Shown here one piece after another: positions 42,301 through 50,871 of a stretch of DNA of 64,000 bases. Position 1 is the stretch's first letter. The number at the start of each line of letters is the position of its first letter. The translations under genes were made by a program, and so were the position numbers. The notes under the pieces are model-generated. The model had not been told where the DNA came from. It saw nothing but the letters and a program-made list of their open reading frames with translations, and searched no databases. The stretch comes from Ectobius pallidus (lineage: Eukaryota > Arthropoda > Insecta > Blattodea > Ectobiidae), in contig CAXKWD010000005.1 in assembly GCA_964059195.1 (NCBI GenBank), positions 93,385,882-93,449,881 on the forward strand, given 5' to 3'.

Positions 42301-44490
42301 TCCCTACCCTACCACATTTTGCAAACATGCCTACTCACAAAAAAATCTGTCTTTTAGCACTTGTATCATAAATAACTATTATTTTTTATTCTGACCTACT
42401 TAATCTTTAGAAAAAGACATTATTATAAAACCCAGACCTTGTACAATAGATCATAATTTAAACACAAAGTTTGAATGTTACTTTTATCTTATCCTAAAGA
42501 CTTTCTGTACACGTTATACACACAGGTACTTTACTAGCATGCTCACCTCTGGATCTGAAGTCAAGTTGAAGTTTATGGTATTTTCAGGACATTAGAGCTC
42601 TGGGCACGAAGTCCTCTGGAAGGGACTATAAACTTCGTGACATGTGTCCTAGGTTTACAAGACTACAAGTCTAAATTAGAGCTTTGGACCAAATTCCTTA
42701 GCCCTTCCACAGCCACATAATACCTCAGTTCCTCTAGCTGGTCGTCAAGGCAATGGGCTTACCACTTGTTCCTCCATTCTCTTTACGAAAATAAGTACAA
42801 CTAAATTAGTGTTTGGTAACGAAACCTCTATTAAGACACCCGGAGTGGTCAGAATATATCCATTCACCCATCCATGCACATACTTTGAAACAACAGAAAT
42901 CAGTCATTAATTATTTACAAGTGAAATAATGGTTTCTATGATACTCGTTCACAAGGAACAAAAATTTTGATATAGGCCTAATTAAATCTTCTGCAAAAAT
43001 AACAATACAATTAGAACACTAGTTGACTTAAGGGCTCAGCTGCTTGTTTTTGGACCGTGACCTTGGTTTGCTACTACTGGAAATGAGCCTAACTGTGCCA
43101 CACATGCACAATAACCTAAAACAAGAGATTGTACAACAATAAGTTAGTCCAAATTGTGGTACAGACTGTACATTCGTGTACTTGTGACAAACATAAAATA
43201 AGGGTAGTGGGAAGCCAGGTATACAAGAAAAGAAATAAATGTTGGGTTCTTTCATACAGAAGGATAATATCTCCATGGGGTGGTCTAAGTGAAGGTAAAC
43301 TCTAAACTGCCTTGTTCCACGTTTACCATGCTGTGGTGTAAAATATTTTCAGTCTTTCATGAATTTTCATTTAGAATCACATTCAACTTTTTTCACTTAA
43401 ACTTCCATGCTAAAATCAAGGTGCGTCTTATGGTCTGGAGCGTCTTATAGTCCGAAAACTACGGTAAGTACAGAACTGTAAATTGTATAATAAAATGGGT
43501 CTGGTCCCAATTAATCCAGACAAATGGAGTTCTACTGTATAAGCTTTCCAGCAGCAGTGAAACAAGGTCATGGGCCAAACTAGTGCCAGAAATGTACACA
43601 GGTTCATGCCCCTTATTTTATACATTAACCTCAGCTTTCTTTCCCTCATATCTCACAAGTGTCTTCTTCAGAAAAAGACCCCCTTCCATCTACTTATGTT
43701 AAAAATTTCAGACCTCTGCACATTGTAGAATTGGCTGGGTATCGCACACATGTACCCAAAGATAAGAACTTATTTATATTAAAGCAATCAATTGCTGCCA
43801 CATTATTCTCTCAAACAGTCTAAATTGTAACAAGATACCATCACCTTAGGCCTAAACTTTAACTAGTTTTATTTTGACAAGCTATTGGTTTTAATTAAAG
43901 TACACTAAATAATAAATTGTAGTATTAGGCTGTTCGTTTCTCATGAAAACCTAAGGCGCTGATATCTTGTTACAATTTAGACTGTTTGAGGGAATAAGGC
44001 GGTACCAATTTATTGCTTCATTATAAATTGCCCTCAAAGGTTCAATATGAAATTCATTAACTTATTTATATTATTTTATTTTAACTTACAGATGAAAAGA
44101 CCATTTGACTTTGGTCCAACAGTTCAACCCATCCCTCTCAACAAGAATCCTATAGTGGTTGGTGGGATAGCCACAGCATCAGGATGGGGCACAACAACAG
44201 AGGGGGGAGACAAACCAGAGGTGCTTCAGAGAGTGCAAATTCCTATAATGTCTCCATGGGAATGTAGAATGTTGTATGGTAAAGAAGACAAAATTACTGA
44301 TAACATGATATGTGTTGGCCGAGCAGGACGGAGTTCATGCCATGGAGATTCAGGAGGACCTGTAGTATATGATGGTTTTCAGATTGGTGTAGTCTCATGG
44401 GGCTACACTTGCCAAAGGCCTAATTATCCTGGTGTATATGCAAACGTATATGCTCTATGGGGCTGGATTCATAAGGTCACAGGTGTATAA
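30290..44490 (+). CDS. Secreted chymotrypsin-family serine protease, six exons, complete
   Basis: The exons 30290-30341, 30693-30781, 35426-35470, 36842-36924, 40702-40846 and 44092-44490 join in frame (intron phases 1, 0, 0, 2, 0) to 270 codons plus stop. All introns have GT/AG ends. Residues 1-17 form a hydrophobic signal peptide. The mature enzyme would begin at IVGG (33-36). Catalytic residues are His85 (TAAHC), Asp133 (DYDVAVL) and Ser225 (GDSGGP). Position 189 (chymotrypsin numbering) is Ser, with Gly at 216 and 226, predicting chymotrypsin-like rather than trypsin-like specificity. The six Cys of the usual three invertebrate disulfides are present, plus an extra pair (53 and 64). Oddly, residue 32 before IVGG is Pro, after Lys31, not the Arg/Lys normally cleaved. 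Likely a digestive or haemolymph protease. The splice model is by eye. Confidence 0.88.
30693..30781 (+). CDS. Protease exon 2 (propeptide and IVGG)
   Basis: The acceptor is TTTATTTCAG. It encodes [15 protein letters not shown] and then [15 protein letters not shown], with donor CAG/GTATTC. This is the activation region. Confidence 0.88.
31023..32520 (-). pseudogene. Decayed LINE in intron 2, RTE-like, interrupted by a SINE
   Basis: The - strand carries [18 protein letters not shown] and [16 protein letters not shown] (32517-32239), then [13 protein letters not shown] (YVDD catalytic motif; 32120-31960), then [20 protein letters not shown] and RKIYGA (31470-31249). That order is fingers, palm and C-terminal region of a reverse transcriptase. 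Stops and shifts separate the parts. The 3' end carries a (GAT)n tail at 31023-31039. It is 5' truncated, with no endonuclease domain. The SINE at 31721-31958 splits one reading frame, which resumes across it. Confidence 0.75.
31721..31958 (+). mobile_element. tRNA-derived SINE, 238 bases, with 10-base target duplication
   Basis: CTCAAGCCTC occurs at 31711-31720 and again at 31959-31968, exactly bounding the element. The A box region is GGTGGTGCAGTAAGTATTG and the B box is GGTTTGATCCTGG. The body contains CATGTAAAAGAACTCC, shared with the 53273-53654 SINE. It sits inside the older LINE at 31023-32520. Confidence 0.8.
32521..34160 (+). mobile_element. CR1/Jockey-type LINE in intron 2, 5' truncated
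   Basis: An open reverse transcriptase frame (32549-33874) is followed by a ~280-base 3' region, an AATAAA-containing GTGAATAAAAGCG at about 34126, and a (CAAT)n tail at 34137-34156. No endonuclease or ORF1 is present. It meets the older LINE head to head at about 32520, where GGAAAGCATTTT appears twice (32489 and 32524). Confidence 0.7.
32549..33874 (+). CDS. Reverse transcriptase of a non-LTR retrotransposon, 441 codons
   Basis: The enzyme copies the LINE RNA into DNA at a nicked target. Visible motifs in order are [18 protein letters not shown] (start of RT), [15 protein letters not shown] (first catalytic Asp), [20 protein letters not shown], and [11 protein letters not shown] (FADD, the catalytic Asp pair), then thumb sequence [17 protein letters not shown] and the C-terminal region with [20 protein letters not shown]. 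The frame has no stop from the first Met. The N-terminal endonuclease is absent, so this copy cannot move by itself. It lies on the same strand as the host gene, inside intron 2. Confidence 0.85.
   Translation: MSLLNNILGIQVIKGRAIWFPLLQPSNKKYGCYLDSKSCNLLSPNQYGFRHNKGINNALYSFINTVLNAKDNKEYTLGLFLDLSKAFDNVDHAFLLRKLNHFGIRGVAENWFKSYLSNRKQFVEMDSSRSNLATIKCGVPQGSILGPVLFLIYINNLTSTITEAKTILFADDTNMIFSNIKQNELQAQINGTTRKLENWLQENKLKINTNKTVFLHFSPQILCDPIKIILNEALIKEEANTKFLGVYIDKNLTWETHIQHLITKLSTLCYVFRVLNKITPIEVQMAVYYGYVHSVISYGITLWGASQKISLAFKLQKRILKIIKQVPIRAESKPIFKELKVLPLPCIYIETICFIHNNINAFRKNSDYHSHNTRRTNDIHLSYNRLTKGLNSTSHQGINLFNKLPNHIKELSNHKFKKAVKNILQLELPFSTNEYLNLTIA
34161..35425. other. Rest of intron 2
   Basis: No additional gene or defined repeat is recognised. 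The intron ends with the acceptor TTTGTTTCAG at 35416-35425. Confidence 0.4.
35426..35470 (+). CDS. Protease exon 3 (45-base microexon)
   Basis: Encodes [15 protein letters not shown] between TTTCAG and GTTAGT. It supplies the strand after FPYQ and one extra Cys (53). Joining exon 2 straight to exon 4 would also stay in frame, so skipping would give a 255-residue protein. Confidence 0.7.
35514..35591 (+). repeat. 78-base imperfect hairpin in intron 3
   Basis: Arms beginning CTTTCATTGTCAGCTGATCT and ending in GATCAGCTGACGATGGGATG pair with a small bulge around a 13-base loop. It lies 43 bases after the microexon donor. It could be a precursor-miRNA-like hairpin, a small foldback element, or chance. 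Confidence 0.45.
35653..36175. mobile_element. Tc1/mariner MITE with TA target duplication, 523 bases
   Basis: The left end CAGTGCGTTCCACATAAGAG and the inverted right end CAGTGCATTCCACGTAAGAG agree at 33 of the first 37 positions, and similarity continues to GGTGAAATATCT with one ~20-base gap. TA flanks both sides (35651-35652 and 36176-36177). No transposase remains. Confidence 0.8.
36424..36690 (+). repeat. SINE copy (same family as 46943-47242), 5' truncated
   Basis: Shares CCTAATCC, ACAGAAACGA, TCCTGGAGTAAAGG, CTGAATGTC and CATCCTGTAGAGG-type blocks in the same order as the complete copy, but the tRNA head is gone. Confidence 0.65.
36842..36924 (+). CDS. Protease exon 4 (active-site His)
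   Basis: Encodes [20 protein letters not shown] and AAHCADI plus two bases, between TTTTTTCCAG and GTGAGT. Contains His85. Confidence 0.88.
36925..37990. other. Start of intron 4
   Basis: No gene or repeat boundary is supported in this part. Confidence 0.35.
38421..38927 (-). pseudogene. LINE reverse transcriptase, C-terminal part after the frameshift
   Basis: 168 codons with [51 protein letters not shown] and [14 protein letters not shown]. This conserved Trp/Arg-rich C-terminal block completes the element's protein. Confidence 0.8.
39034..40275 (-). CDS. LINE reverse transcriptase, main part (frameshifted before its end)
   Basis: Contains, in order, [58 protein letters not shown] (first catalytic Asp), [20 protein letters not shown] and [19 protein letters not shown] (YADD, the catalytic Asp pair). 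The core is intact. A T-run at 39082-39090 shifts the frame at KKNKG; in the other frame the sequence continues normally toward 38421. Similarity is to RTE-type LINE proteins common in insects. Inactive as it stands because of the shift and missing endonuclease. Confidence 0.8.
   Translation of the reverse strand: MSLHTELHIAVERRKAKKEEDHIKMRKLNGVFQREARRDKERFLNNKCKEIEENSKKSPRDMFKGIKEVCREFKPRSGNIKGKDGVILTDKREIIKRWEEYTSELFKDKITEMDRKSYELEPPILESEVKLAIEKLPSNKATGNDEIPIKLWKVLKEDCISILTKLCNLIWKTGTWPVDWKQSVFIVIPKKGDPKDCTNYRTIAKLRIIHKRMEQHMERELPQEQAGFRRGRGTRDQIANLRWIMERAQERNREIYMCFIDYSKAFDNVQHNRMWEVMKNMGIPLHLINLIRALYTNQEAKVEVEFGATDWFPVQKGVRQGCILSPALFNLYSEWVMREAGLGELEAGIRMGGRQINNLRYADDTTLLADNEEDLKQLISMVKAKSEDAGLMLNLKKNKGTNNWPTVCNINRW
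40284..40427 (+). pseudogene. piggyBac transposase N-terminal fragment
   Basis: The + strand encodes [17 protein letters not shown] followed by an acidic/polar stretch ending RSLPE. A short Arg-Pro-Leu-(Thr/Ser)-x-Glu-Glu opening is common in piggyBac proteins. A donor-like GAAA/GTATGT follows. The remainder was lost when the LINE entered or earlier. Confidence 0.45.
40702..40846 (+). CDS. Protease exon 5 (active-site Asp)
   Basis: Encodes [18 protein letters not shown] to IDYDVAVLQ between TTTATTGCAG and GTATGA. Contains Asp133. Confidence 0.88.
40847..42520. other. First part of intron 5
   Basis: No gene is seen. A G-rich patch (GGGCAATGGGGGGTATTTCC at 40929) may be a transposon end. Confidence 0.35.
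42528..42860 (+). repeat. Diverged SINE copy (family of 53273-53654)
   Basis: Shares GGGCACGAAGTCCTCTGGA, AGTCTAAATTAGAGC, GGGCTTACCACTTGTTCC and GAAAATAAGTACAAC with the complete copy, in the same order. The tRNA head is degraded. Confidence 0.7.
43774..44026. mobile_element. Foldback element just upstream of the last protease exon
   Basis: Arms of ~82 bases (43774-43855 and 43945-44026) are imperfect reverse complements, including a long exact core CAAACAGTCTAAATTGTAAC. The ~90-base centre is AT-rich. The structure ends 66 bases before exon 6 (44092). Confidence 0.7.
44092..44490 (+). CDS. Protease exon 6 (active-site Ser and C-terminus)
   Basis: Begins after TTAACTTACAG and reads [16 protein letters not shown]; the Met is internal, not a start. 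It contains [19 protein letters not shown] (Ser225) and [20 protein letters not shown], ending WIHKVTGV and TAA. Confidence 0.92.
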   Translation: MKRPFDFGPTVQPIPLNKNPIVVGGIATASGWGTTTEGGDKPEVLQRVQIPIMSPWECRMLYGKEDKITDNMICVGRAGRSSCHGDSGGPVVYDGFQIGVVSWGYTCQRPNYPGVYANVYALWGWIHKVTGV

Positions 44491-44590
44491 TCTAACTCAC
44501 TTGCTTACTTCTCTCCCTAGTAAGAATATTTTCAGTACAGTTTAATTTTTAATTATTATATAAACAAACTTTCAATTATAGTATTACTAT

Positions 44591-45067
44591 TATAAGTCAC
44601 GCAAGCAATTTTGGGGTATGGAACTTATTAATGAAAGCTTTGAAGCGAGTGACTTACCAGTAACACTTCCTCTTTCTCCTCGCATAGACAGCTCATCGCT
44701 CCACAGAGGTGCCTTGTCTTCCAGTTCAGGAGACACTCACTCACAAAATGCTGTACACACACAGAGATGTTCCACTGTGATTGTTAGTTTTATTTTTTAT
44801 ACACATTTCACGTTTTTCAGTCTTTCTTCTTCTTACACCACATATTTCATGGTCACAAAACACACAGAAAACGTGGATTAAAGTTTTAACTGATAACACG
44901 ACGCACGTCTTGCTGTGGTATGATTCCTGAAGGAACTGTACTTGGCCACTTAGTGCAGCATGTCATATGTTCTGTTTGGTACTTCCCCGTCAGATCACCA
45001 GTTAAAAATCTCGCACGCTGGGTGTGTTGTTCAATGACATACCCCAAGATTGCCTGCGCTACTTATA
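44591..45067. mobile_element. MITE with ~30-base inverted ends, 477 bases
   Basis: TATAAGTCACGCAAGCAATT at the left and, inverted, TATAAGTAGCGCAGGCAATC at the right; both continue TTGGGGTATG, with 26/30 positions the same. A TA target duplication is possible. Inside, on the - strand, KAPLWSDELSMRGERGSVT leads to a donor-like GTAAGTC, so it may carry an exon-like remnant. Confidence 0.6.
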
Positions 45068-46370
45068 CATAGAAATACTATATATTTAAAAAATCAGACA
45101 GTAATATTTTTTGTAACAATTTAGTCACTTTAAAAAAATCTGGCAAAATCAATACTCATGCCAGTTCTTGTTATTTTAGAATCTTTTAAAAATTTTAAAT
45201 AAATTGGTTTTTATCTATAATGGCTTCAAAAGTATGAATTTGGAAGTTAGAAAAATATAATACAAGTTTAATTCCATTAATTATAACTACAGAATATTGA
45301 AAGCTGGACAAGTTTAATAATTATAACTTACTTGAAGATTTTGTAAATAATCAGAGGGCCAACTTCTACAGAAAGGGAAATACAAGTTAATCATAGAAAA
45401 CCCTAAATGAGCTTTCATCAAGAGATGAAACAATATTTTTTATGTGATTTTAATTTTTATGTTATAAGTTTAGGAAAAATGGAAATTTAACAGCATTATT
45501 AGCTGGTCTCACATGATATGAAACATTGAAAAAACAAAGAAACAAACATAGAAAACATCCTGGAAGAGAAAATCCAAATGTGAAAATTATTTCTCTTATC
45601 AAGCTTAATATGTGAACAAATTTGTAATGTTATTTATTATAACAGAACCAATACACATAGGTCACCCAACAAGGACAATAAACAGGGCAAATCTGGACAT
45701 CTGGCCACTTGGTCAAGTAAGAAGAATAAATAAATAAAGAAGGAAAGAAGAAATTCCTTTCAGCTTGGCCTACAGGTGCAGGTAGATTTTGAAGTTCATA
45801 TTTTTGTATGTTGGAACAAAGGGGGCAAAGTTAAAATTTTGGTAATATTTAGGAGTATACAACAGTTTTGAAAGGGGTTGTTATTGTATCTCTTGAGGGA
45901 GTAATTAATGTTTTGTTCTGCAACCTCATTTCGGTCACATCTTGCAGTAAGGGTTATATAAAAATAGTTTCAGATTAAAGGTTTAGACAATATGTATAAG
46001 ATTTACAGTAACTTTGAATGGACTGTGCAAAATCACAGCACTTATTATGTCACATAAAAAAGTGAGATATATATATATATATATATATATATACTGTTTA
46101 ACCAAAACGAGAAAAAAAGAAGTTTGTTTTGATATACTTGGACTACCACAAAGGGAAGGAATTCATCAACCCGTCTTGTATGAATAGAAAGCAAGTGAGG
46201 AAAGAAATGTGCCGAGGATGAGTAACGGAATGTGAGGGCTCTGATCTTGTCTATTGTAAAGGCACATCCAGCTGTTCCTTTTATTTGTTCACATCAGTCA
46301 TGTGCTAGTACTTGCCTATGTGGTGGTGATAAAAAAAATTTTGTTGAATGTTTTTATCAGTTTTAATGTG
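45068..46370. other. AT-rich intergenic stretch
   Basis: No gene is supported. A (AT)n microsatellite lies at 46067-46093. Confidence 0.4.
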
Positions 46371-46374
46371 TATC

Positions 46375-46530
46375 ATGTCAACAAAGTGGAAACAGGTCAT
46401 GATAACAATAGAAGAAAAGTTAGAAGCAGTTAAAAGAATTAAAGATGGTGAGATTTTGCATTTTGGTGTTGGTGTTTCCACTTTAGAATATTGGATGTAT
46501 TGTCTTCATTTACTTTCACCTATAAAGTGA
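46375..46530 (+). pseudogene. CENP-B/Tigger-type DNA-binding N-terminus, relic
   Basis: MSTKWKQVMITIEEKLEAVK, then RIKDGE and, after a short loss, HFGVGVSTLEYW. This is the psq-type helix-turn-helix that opens pogo/Tigger transposases and CENP-B-like proteins. No DDE domain follows before a stop and unrelated sequence. It is a fragment. Confidence 0.55.
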
Positions 46531-46942
46531 TTCTTAACCTCTAAAAATGACATTTTAATTTTTACCTGAAATGTTGGTTATGCAAAACCACCATTCCCCC
46601 TTAGTTTCAGTTAAAATATGCTCTACTGTAGTTGGTTTTATGGTTTTTATTTAATGATAGGGGTGTATTGCATCTTAGGCCTGTAACCATGCCGGTAAGC
46701 AGGAATGTTATTCCGCAGGAGTACAGACATATATGCATAGATATATAAACTTCTAAGTAGATGATGGTTTTCATGTTTCAGGTAGACATTTTCTGAAAGT
46801 TGCATCATGGTAACGATTGGTGGTCTTGATTTAATCTACCTAATACAAAAGGATGCAAGAAGCTTTAAGAAGCTTTCAAAATACAATTTCTCACATTTTT
46901 AAAAATGATTTGTTAAATTGAAATTCTTGCTTGTAATAAAGG

Positions 46943-47242
46943 GGTACGCTGTTGTGTAGTGGATGAGGTGCTGCGCTACAAACCGGAAGGTTCTTCGGTT
47001 CGACTCCCGATGAGGTCATTGAGATTTTTCAATTACTCTAATCCCTCAGGTGGCACAATCGCCCAGGGGTCGACTCAGCCTCTAACAGAAATGAGTACCA
47101 GGAACAATCCTGGGGGTAAAGGCTGCTGGTGCGTAAGGTTTACAACCTTACCACCTCATGTGCTGAATGTCCGAAATCTGGGAGCCTCAGCCTCCTGGAA
47201 TCCTCTGGGCCTCCATGGCCTGTACAGGGATCACTTTACCTC
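46943..47242 (+). mobile_element. tRNA-derived SINE, 300 bases, with 10-base target duplication
   Basis: GTAATAAAGG lies on both sides (46933-46942 and 47243-47252). The head has TGTGTAGTGGATGAGGTG (A-box-like) and GGTTCGACTCCCG (B box). The body matches the truncated copy at 36424-36690. Confidence 0.8.
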
Positions 47243-47635
47243 GTAATAAAGGAAGAAATGTGGAAAAGTAATCAAGTGCTACACAAATCTGCCTTACACT
47301 TTGGAAATTAAATTAATTCATTATATTTTCCAACCCATTCTTTATTTCTAACAAGAGTTATTCCTATCAAGTCCTGAAATTAAAATACATAGAACACAAT
47401 TTATATATTCATCACTGTACACATTTAATAAAAAATCATGTCACCAATAACAAAATACATATTTTAATGAAAAATATTCCTAACAAAATTATTAAAGACT
47501 AGGCAAAAAATTAGTAACTATTCAAACAGTATATGCACTCATTATACTGTATATTACACATAAAATAAAAAATGCCACAAAACTTGAATTACAAAAAAAC
47601 ACCCATTTATATCTTTAACGTTGCATAACATTTGA

Positions 47636-50174
47636 GGAGCATCGTTTCAAAACGTATTAAATGCACTCTTGGTCAAAATTGAGTTTGATATGATTTCGCC
47701 CTATTTCTTAAGCGCTCTTTAACACTATGAACTCAGAATGGAACATTTCATATTATATCCCGTGTTAATTCACTGTCAAAGTTGATGTATCGGATCAAAT
47801 CGTATTATGTGCACGGGAATGAACGGTTCAAAACGTATTATGTACAACTTAATTTTTACACCGGGCATTAAACCCACGTTTCGACTCATATTTCCCAATA
47901 ATTTTTATGCTGATTCGTCCGTAAGTTTAGCTGTTGTATGTTATTTCATTGTATCATCATGGAAGGAAGTGAAGCTGTTCCAAAAAGATTGAAAGGAAGC
48001 AGAAAACGAACCATGACTGGGATAACCAAACGACAGCTAGGTAAGCGACATTTTGGTTTTTTGGATCAACATTGTGACAGAATTTTTATATTGTACTTTT
48101 AATGAACTAATGGAGTTATGAGAAATAGTGTAACGATCAAAAAATTACGTTTTAAAGGTCATAATATTCTTGTTCAAGCCATTTTATTATTGTGCTCGCA
48201 TGGCATTTCAGATTCAGTGTGAAGCCGGTATTTAAAAAAAAGAATCATCTATTGGCTGATCTGGCAGCACACAAAATTCGTTTTAAAACCTTCCACAAAA
48301 TAATGAGGGAGCGTCCAGCAGATAGAAGTAGTTTCTGCTTTGATTTGCAACAGGTTTGCAATTATGATTCGCAGCAATGATCAATTCGCGAAGCTTACTA
48401 TTTCCGCCAAATATAGTTTTATGCACTGTGTCACTGATGTCAGTAAAAGAATGCAACATTCTTTAAATTGAAGGAGACTGAATGTGGCAGGTAGCATCGA
48501 GTGTGATCTCTTATTTGGAGGAATTTCATTTTGAGGATTCAGTCACCACTATTAGACTTCGCTGATGGCTGCAGAGGTCAAAATAAAAACATGTAGCCTA
48601 TGTAATTCATGCTCTTGTTAATTGATCACTTTCCTCCGGGAATAGAATATTACATAATATAGGCTCAATATATTTACACTTGGTGACTAGTTTTAAGCAT
48701 ATAGAAGAGTCTTAGCAGAACATGCTTCACCATTTCGTGTTGTAAAACGTAAGAGAGGTAAGGCATCTAAAAGTGGAGAAAACTATAGCCCTAATTTTAA
48801 AGGCGTTTAACACGTTTTGTGAAAAGTTCGCTCAATTTTATGTCCATATGAAATTGACATCAGAGTTCACGGGAGTGCCAGAAATTAGCACATTCGGAAT
48901 TCTTAAAGAGGTGAGGAAAGTGTTGGATGTACAATAACGTGTATGTGAAACCAGCAATTCGCAAAATTGTATTTTCCCCCCATAACTCCATGTGTCAGAA
49001 AAGATGTCAATAAATAAATAAGGATGCTGAGACAGAATGAAAGCTTAGTATTGAAGCCAATAGATGTCTGGGTGTATAGCGTACTTCGTATTTCAATGTT
49101 GTCAGCTCTGCCCACGGAATTGAACGAAACCTACCAAATGAGGACTAGGGAGTCGAGCGCCCAAGATTGCGCGAGGGTAGCTGCAGATCACGTGTTTGGG
49201 GTAATAAAACATCTCCGAAAATGCTCCTACATTATGACTCCTGAAAAAATATAGAGAACATTAAAAGTTTGTGGGAAAAGTAAGATCGCCTGGAGATGAT
49301 TGGGACATAAGAGATTATAAAATACTCCTCAAATAGTTCAAGAAATTGGATGGAATAAAGGACTTGAAGAGAGTAAATTTGAAGAAAAAACTATGAATCG
49401 TCACAGTGAAGATGGAGCCAATGTATAGTTGTGATTACCCTTCAAAACAATTCACAACATTACTGAAACGAGAGACAAGTATGGAGAAGGTGCCTGAACC
49501 TTTAGTAGTTGACAAAATGAGAGCTTTGTCAGATGCAGAAAAAAAGACATAGATGAACTTCTGAAAGCAAAATTTGGTGATAACTGAAGAGAGGTTGACA
49601 GTTTGCAACCTCTAAATTTTGATGCAGCACCTCAAAATGGCGACCCTGAGGATTTAGACTGTCTGCACGAGAAACGGGACTTGAAAGACTGTGATGTTGG
49701 AATAGCTCTGTTGTAAAATTCAAGTTGTTTCTTTCGTGCGCATGTAAAGTGCGTAAATTTTGTCTTCAAAATGTGTGCAATTATTGTGTTAACAAGTGAT
49801 TAATGTTAGCAGTGTTATTAATACTAATTTGTCTGCAATATATGCAATTAATGGTAATTATTTAAAAACATATTTTCTTTCAAATCCAGCTGATGTTTGA
49901 CCTCCTCTCTACTTTTTACTGTCTAATCGGTTCAGAACGTATTATGTCCAGTGAATCGGTTCAAAACGTATTATGTGTAAAATTAAAACTAAAATATAAT
50001 GCTCGTTAATTGAAAACCAATTTCAGATTTTGAGGATTCTGAATCATTACCTTAATATCTAAAATTTCACGTCTTAATTTTGCAGATATACTTCCTGGTT
50101 TGGGAGTAAATCGTTTTTCCTCTTTCCTGAAAAATGTTAACTTGTGCACTTAATACGTTTTGAAACAATGCTCC
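47636..50174 (+). mobile_element. 2.5 kb DNA transposon with GGAGCAT ends and internal end-like repeats
   Basis: The left end GGAGCATCGTTTCAAAACGT and the inverted right end GGAGCATTGTTTCAAAACGT agree at 19/20 and continue ATTAARTGCA. Flanks ATTTGA (47630-47635) and ATTTAA (50175-50180) may be a 6-base target duplication. The motif GTTCAAAACGTATTATGT recurs as direct subterminal copies at 47791, 47824, 49927 and 49956. The interior holds a broken gene (47959-49716). I cannot assign it to a superfamily with confidence. Confidence 0.7.
47959..49716 (+). pseudogene. Broken multi-exon gene of the 47636-50174 transposon (DUF7869-like)
   Basis: It begins MEGSEAVPKRLKGSRKRTMT and reaches an in-frame donor (CTAG/GTAAGC). 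After an acceptor near 48210 it reads KKKNHLLADLAAHKIRF, RERPADRSSFCFDLQQV and, after stops, RIQSPLLDFADGCRGQNKN. Near the end come MRALSDAEKK and DIDELLKAKFGDN. An acidic FDLQQ segment, an Asp-x-Cys-x-Gly-Gln-Asn run and a terminal Lys-rich/Asp-Leu-Leu segment is the order I recall in DUF7869-type arthropod proteins. Many stops and shifts make this copy dead. The identification rests on remembered motifs only. Confidence 0.5.
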
Positions 50175-50870
50175 ATTTAACATGAGAATAAAATTTGTTT
50201 AACTTAAACTGAAAGAGGCTTGTACAGCAGCAATATACAGTTCAGAGGCAAAGATTGTAAATCTATTATTTTACGCACTGGTATTCTGAATTAGTTACTA
50301 TAAGTAATATTAAATGAATGTGAAAAAGGAATAGAAAAATGTTTAATTGTAATATATTTCAAAATTCATAGGATTGATGTTGTGATTTATTATTTGAATG
50401 TAATGATCCAAATTGAAATATTTAAAATCTAGAATGAGAATCTGTAGGCCTATGTGATGAGTCCCCACCTAACACATTCAAAACCAATCAGTCAACAAGG
50501 CACCATATTTAAATCCAAGGGCCAATCATTTAAATTGTATCTGACGTTTTAGATAAGTATTCAAAAAATTTAATAGTATCCCTAAACAATTTCCCCTAGA
50601 ATACCAGAGATCCATACTTATGAGAAAAGATAAGAAAAGCATAGTTAATGTGTCAAGTTTTGGTTTTCATATTTGAAAAGGTTTCCTCAAAATCATTCAC
50701 ATATGCAGAATATGTAGAATATATTAAAACAAGAAACTTACACACATACAAAATTTTACCGAAATGGATAGCGAACTTCAAGTTTTAAATGACTTTATAT
50801 CCACAAGATACAAATCCAAATGAAAATTAAGATCCAGCCATCTAAATATTTTTGTTTTGGCTTTGTATGT
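50175..50870. other. AT-rich intergenic stretch
   Basis: Nothing is recognised. Confidence 0.35.
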
Positions 50871-50871
50871 A

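Noticed and set aside
44618..44881. 87-codon + strand frame after the protease gene
   Set aside because: It lies wholly inside the MITE at 44591-45067.
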